A stretch of DNA of 64,000 nucleotides from Sphingomonas sp. IC081 (GTDB lineage: Bacteria; Pseudomonadota; Alphaproteobacteria; Sphingomonadales; Sphingomonadaceae): the NCBI RefSeq assembly GCF_006874585.1, contig NZ_CP029761.1:3049001-3113000 (forward strand), given 5' to 3'. Shown here piece after piece: positions 62,270 through 64,000 of this stretch. The notes under the pieces are model-generated. The model saw only the letters and a list, made by a program, of their open reading frames with translations. It searched no databases and was not told the DNA's origin. The first letter of the stretch is position 1. Every line of letters starts with the position of its first letter. A program made the position numbers and the translations under genes.

Positions 62270-62662
62270 TTAGAGGGCTTGCGTTGCTTCCGCGAAGGCC
62301 GCTTCGGTGGCAGCCATCAACCTTGCATCGGTGCTGCTGTCGATCGGCACGAAAAGGACCAGCCCGAAGCCATCGTCGGACAAGATGAAGGCGATTTCGA
62401 ACCAGTCGGTATGTCGCTGGATGATCTCGGGCGGCTGGATGAAGGTTCCGTTGCTGTCGATGAGGGAGCGGCCAAACTCTTCGTTGATGCTGTCCAGGGT
62501 ATCTCCCGGCATGGCGATGGCGAACATGGCGAGGTCTTCGAGGCCGAAGCCATCGTACTCTGCCAGCCGGTCCAGATGGGCTTCCAGCAAGGTGTGGACT
62601 TCGTTGCCTTCGAGGATGGCCATGGTGTCGGACATTTCCTCGTGGGTGCGGATGATGAACAT
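62270..62662 (-). CDS. hypothetical protein (130 aa), acidic
   Basis: This is a 130-residue ORF starting at ATG 62660-62662. It is acidic, with ALEGNEVHTLL-type helices early (TMAILEGNEVHTLLEAHLDR), then a beta-rich half (DWFEIAFILSDDGFGLVLFV) ending PIDSSTDARLM. No catalytic motif or membrane segment is recognised; the style is that of accessory proteins on alphaproteobacterial integrative elements and plasmids. A canonical terminator ends only 17 bases before its start codon. Confidence 0.7.
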   Translation of the reverse strand: MFIIRTHEEMSDTMAILEGNEVHTLLEAHLDRLAEYDGFGLEDLAMFAIAMPGDTLDSINEEFGRSLIDSNGTFIQPPEIIQRHTDWFEIAFILSDDGFGLVLFVPIDSSTDARLMAATEAAFAEATQAL

Positions 62663-62678
62663 GATTCTGATTTCCAAC

Positions 62679-62709
62679 AAAAAAAGCCCTCCCGGCGATG
62701 ATCCGGGAG
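62679..62709 (-). terminator. Rho-independent terminator before the 130-aa gene
   Basis: On the minus strand CTCCCGG/CCGGGAG around seven bases is followed by GGC and seven T. It terminates the 34-codon membrane gene and ends 17 bases before the next ATG. Confidence 0.85.
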
Positions 62710-62740
62710 AGCCTTTGGCTTTTGGTGATGTGGTGCGCTG

Positions 62741-62845
62741 TTAAATGAACAGCAGCGGGAGCATGAAAAGCGCTCTGCCAATGCAGAGAAGGCAAATGAT
62801 GCAGCCGCCCACCATGATAAGTGTGGCGATGATTTTGGCGATCAT
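62741..62845 (-). CDS. 34-residue membrane peptide
   Basis: ATG 62843-62845, with AGGA seven bases upstream, encodes 34 residues forming one long hydrophobic helix (IAKIIATLIMVGGCIICLLC, then IGRALFMLPLLFI) with two cysteines in the middle. It lies between two canonical terminators, so it appears to be its own unit. It is comparable in kind to the interrupted 84-residue membrane protein. It could be a toxin-like or membrane-stress peptide, but no family is recognised. Confidence 0.6.
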   Translation of the reverse strand: MIAKIIATLIMVGGCIICLLCIGRALFMLPLLFI

Positions 62846-62866
62846 GGCGCAATCCTTTCGGGCATG

Positions 62867-62894
62867 AAAAAGCCCCCGGAGGCTATCCGAGGGC
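62867..62894 (-). terminator. Rho-independent terminator after the DUF805 gene
   Basis: On the minus strand GCCCTCGG/CCGGGGGC (one G-U pair) is followed by five T. It lies 24 bp after the stop of the DUF805 gene and ends 22 bases before the ATG of the 34-residue peptide. Confidence 0.75.
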
Positions 62895-62917
62895 GTTCAT
62901 CTGTCTGGTACAGTGGA

Positions 62918-63481
62918 TTACTGATCGTACGGGTTAGGCCCGTAGCGATTCTCCCAGGGAGTGCCCCTGAGCAACATGAAGACCAGCACGATAACCGGAC
63001 CAACGTACGGCACGAGGTTCAGCAACACGAACCACCCCGGCTTGTCCTGATCGTGGAAGCGGCGAACCTGCAGGGCCACTTGGGGCACTATCAAGCCAAT
63101 GAGAGCAAGGCCTGACGATCCGGCGACAAGGATGCTGGAACCGCTCCCCAAGTCGATTACCGATAGCAGGAATGCAAATGTTATGACGGCTGCTGCTGCT
63201 TGAAACAACCAATACTCTTGCCTGCCAGAACGACCGGTGAAATCGGCATAGCGCTTGAGCGGTAGAATCAACCATTCAATGAATTGACCGTCATCGGGTA
63301 GTTGATCATTTTTCGTCTCAGGGTGTGTATAAATATTTGGCCTTGGGCTTTTTGTCTTTGGCCTGGCACGACCCTTTAGAATGTCTTGCTTTGCTGCATC
63401 AAAATCCGATTCCGAGATGATGCCTTCCTGCTTCATCTGGTGGAGCTTCTCGATGCTCCGCAGAGCCTCTTCGTCAATCAT
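62918..63481 (-). CDS. SHOCT-DUF805 membrane protein
   Basis: This 187-residue protein starts at ATG 63479-63481 with AAGGA at good spacing. The N-terminus is a SHOCT-type short helix pair (ALRSIEKLHQMKQEGIISES then DFDAAKQDIL). The C-terminal two-thirds is a DUF805 domain with four membrane segments and the signatures YADFTGRSGRQEYWLF and RRFHDQDKPGWFVLL. The biological role is unknown; the SHOCT part may mediate oligomerisation. It is followed by a canonical terminator. Confidence 0.85.
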   Translation of the reverse strand: MIDEEALRSIEKLHQMKQEGIISESDFDAAKQDILKGRARPKTKSPRPNIYTHPETKNDQLPDDGQFIEWLILPLKRYADFTGRSGRQEYWLFQAAAAVITFAFLLSVIDLGSGSSILVAGSSGLALIGLIVPQVALQVRRFHDQDKPGWFVLLNLVPYVGPVIVLVFMLLRGTPWENRYGPNPYDQ

Positions 63482-63727
63482 TTGGCTGTCCTTATATCGT
63501 GGGGTGACGACCGCGCCGATGGGCACGACGGAACAGACCGCTAAAAATCTTGCTGTTGATGCACGCTCATGCCCCCGCATTTGCAGGAGCAGTGTCGGCT
63601 TGACCCTCTGCCGCCCCTATGTACCTCTCGGGAGCGACGGCCAAAGCCGGTTGTGGTTTAGCTGAGGTCTTTTCTCTCCTGCAAATGGGCGCACGATGGC
63701 GCTTCACGATGGAAGGGAGAAGACGCG

Positions 63728-64000
63728 ATGACGAAGAAGATCACGAACCCCGAGATCCTGGCGATCCGGGCGACGGCGGAAGTGGACCCGGCATGTGGCC
63801 GCGTCTGGGTCGGCCTCGATGTTGGCCTCAAGTCGACATCGGTGTGCGTGCTGGACCGCGACGGCAAGGTCGTCCACCAGGTTTCGATGAAAACGCACCC
63901 GACCGAGATCGGGCGCTACTTGGCGAAGAACTTCACCTCCAATGTGGCGGTCGTCGGCATGGAGACCGGCGCGATGTCTGCGCATCTTGCCGGCGGGCTG
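63728..64000 (+). CDS. IS110-family transposase (partial, N-terminal 91 codons)
   Basis: ATG 63728 follows GGGAG. The visible part contains RVWVGLDVGLKSTSVCVLDR, the first DEDD catalytic block of IS110 transposases (RuvC-like), and VVGMETGAMSAHLAGGL, the second. The gene runs off the window. The left end of the insertion must lie in 63,500-63,727 but is not resolvable, as IS110 elements lack conspicuous inverted repeats. Confidence 0.88.
   Translation, partial: MTKKITNPEILAIRATAEVDPACGRVWVGLDVGLKSTSVCVLDRDGKVVHQVSMKTHPTEIGRYLAKNFTSNVAVVGMETGAMSAHLAGGL

Larger units (their letters stand above)
50586..64000. mobile_element. right-hand integrative element (partial), tRNA-Thr-associated
   Basis: The segment from the tRNA-Thr fragment to the window end combines a tyrosine integrase, a primase-helicase, several unknown small genes, two c-di-GMP genes and later insertions (IS630, IS110). 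GC is visibly lower in several parts than in the left half. The far end is outside the window, so the size and the completeness of conjugation or packaging functions cannot be judged. Confidence 0.55.

Noticed and set aside
39100..64000. Search for CRISPR arrays, toxin-antitoxin pairs and restriction or retron systems in the island
   Set aside because: No regularly spaced short repeats, no paired toxin/antitoxin signatures, no methylase or reverse-transcriptase motifs were found in the visible frames.

Overview
This is a GC-rich alphaproteobacterial chromosome segment. It is most consistent with a sphingomonad (Novosphingobium/Sphingomonas type). The grounds are an ECF sigma/NrsF pair, a large CirA-type TonB-dependent receptor next to a tryptophan-halogenase-like flavoprotein and glycoside hydrolases, a SPINDLY-type glycosyltransferase, a Rieske oxygenase and a REP-like sequence. 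The genus is inferred from gene content and style, not proven.

Positions 1-39,100 look like resident chromosome. In order they hold: a partial SPINDLY-type O-GlcNAc transferase (-); an ECF sigma factor with its membrane anti-sigma factor NrsF (+); a three-gene Rieske oxygenase / small unknown / SDR cluster (+); a 730-bp AT-richer gap with inverted repeats and a 62-aa ORF; and a polysaccharide-utilisation locus at 7.1-23.8 kb. That locus has one operon on the minus strand (TonB receptor, halogenase-like protein, GH3, GH27), a divergent ROK regulator plus ROK sugar kinase, and a second minus-strand operon (GH2 with an N-terminal LamG-like domain, SGNH esterase, type-B carboxylesterase). The enzyme set (alpha-galactosidase, beta-mannosidase-like GH2, beta-glucosidase-like GH3, two esterases, hexokinase) suggests an acetylated galactoglucomannan-type substrate. 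Next come all four acetyl-CoA carboxylase genes together (accD-accB-accC-accA, -); YjbQ; a cytochrome b / Tat-lipoprotein molybdopterin enzyme pair; L-serine dehydratase; a LON-domain protein with a CnoX-like thioredoxin; a tandem triplet of tRNA-Gly(GCC); an aminotransferase; an aldo/keto reductase; two SDRs; and tRNA-Gly(CCC).

From tRNA-Gly(CCC) (39,024-39,097) to the right end the DNA is mobile. About 150 bp after the tRNA lies the 5' end of a tyrosine-integrase gene that has been broken twice by IS66-family elements. One block (39,282-47,228) contains three IS66 elements, one nested inside another; its outer ends carry the 8-bp repeat GCAAAGTC. The second (47,256-50,378) is flanked by CGTATAAG. 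Joining the three pieces restores a typical integrase N-terminus. At 50,541-50,585 lies a 45-bp 3' fragment of a tRNA-Thr(CGT), which looks like one attachment site of a second integrative element extending rightwards. That element carries a PAS-GGDEF-EAL protein, a globin-coupled (DosC-like) diguanylate cyclase, a GIY-YIG-like protein, a tyrosine integrase, a primase-helicase replication protein, and a run of small membrane or unknown genes each preceded by a canonical terminator. One of these is interrupted by an IS630 element with TA duplication, and the original 84-codon gene can be reconstructed exactly. An IS110 transposase runs off the right end.

No CRISPR array, rRNA or recognisable defence system was found. 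All family assignments come from reading motifs by eye, with no database search.
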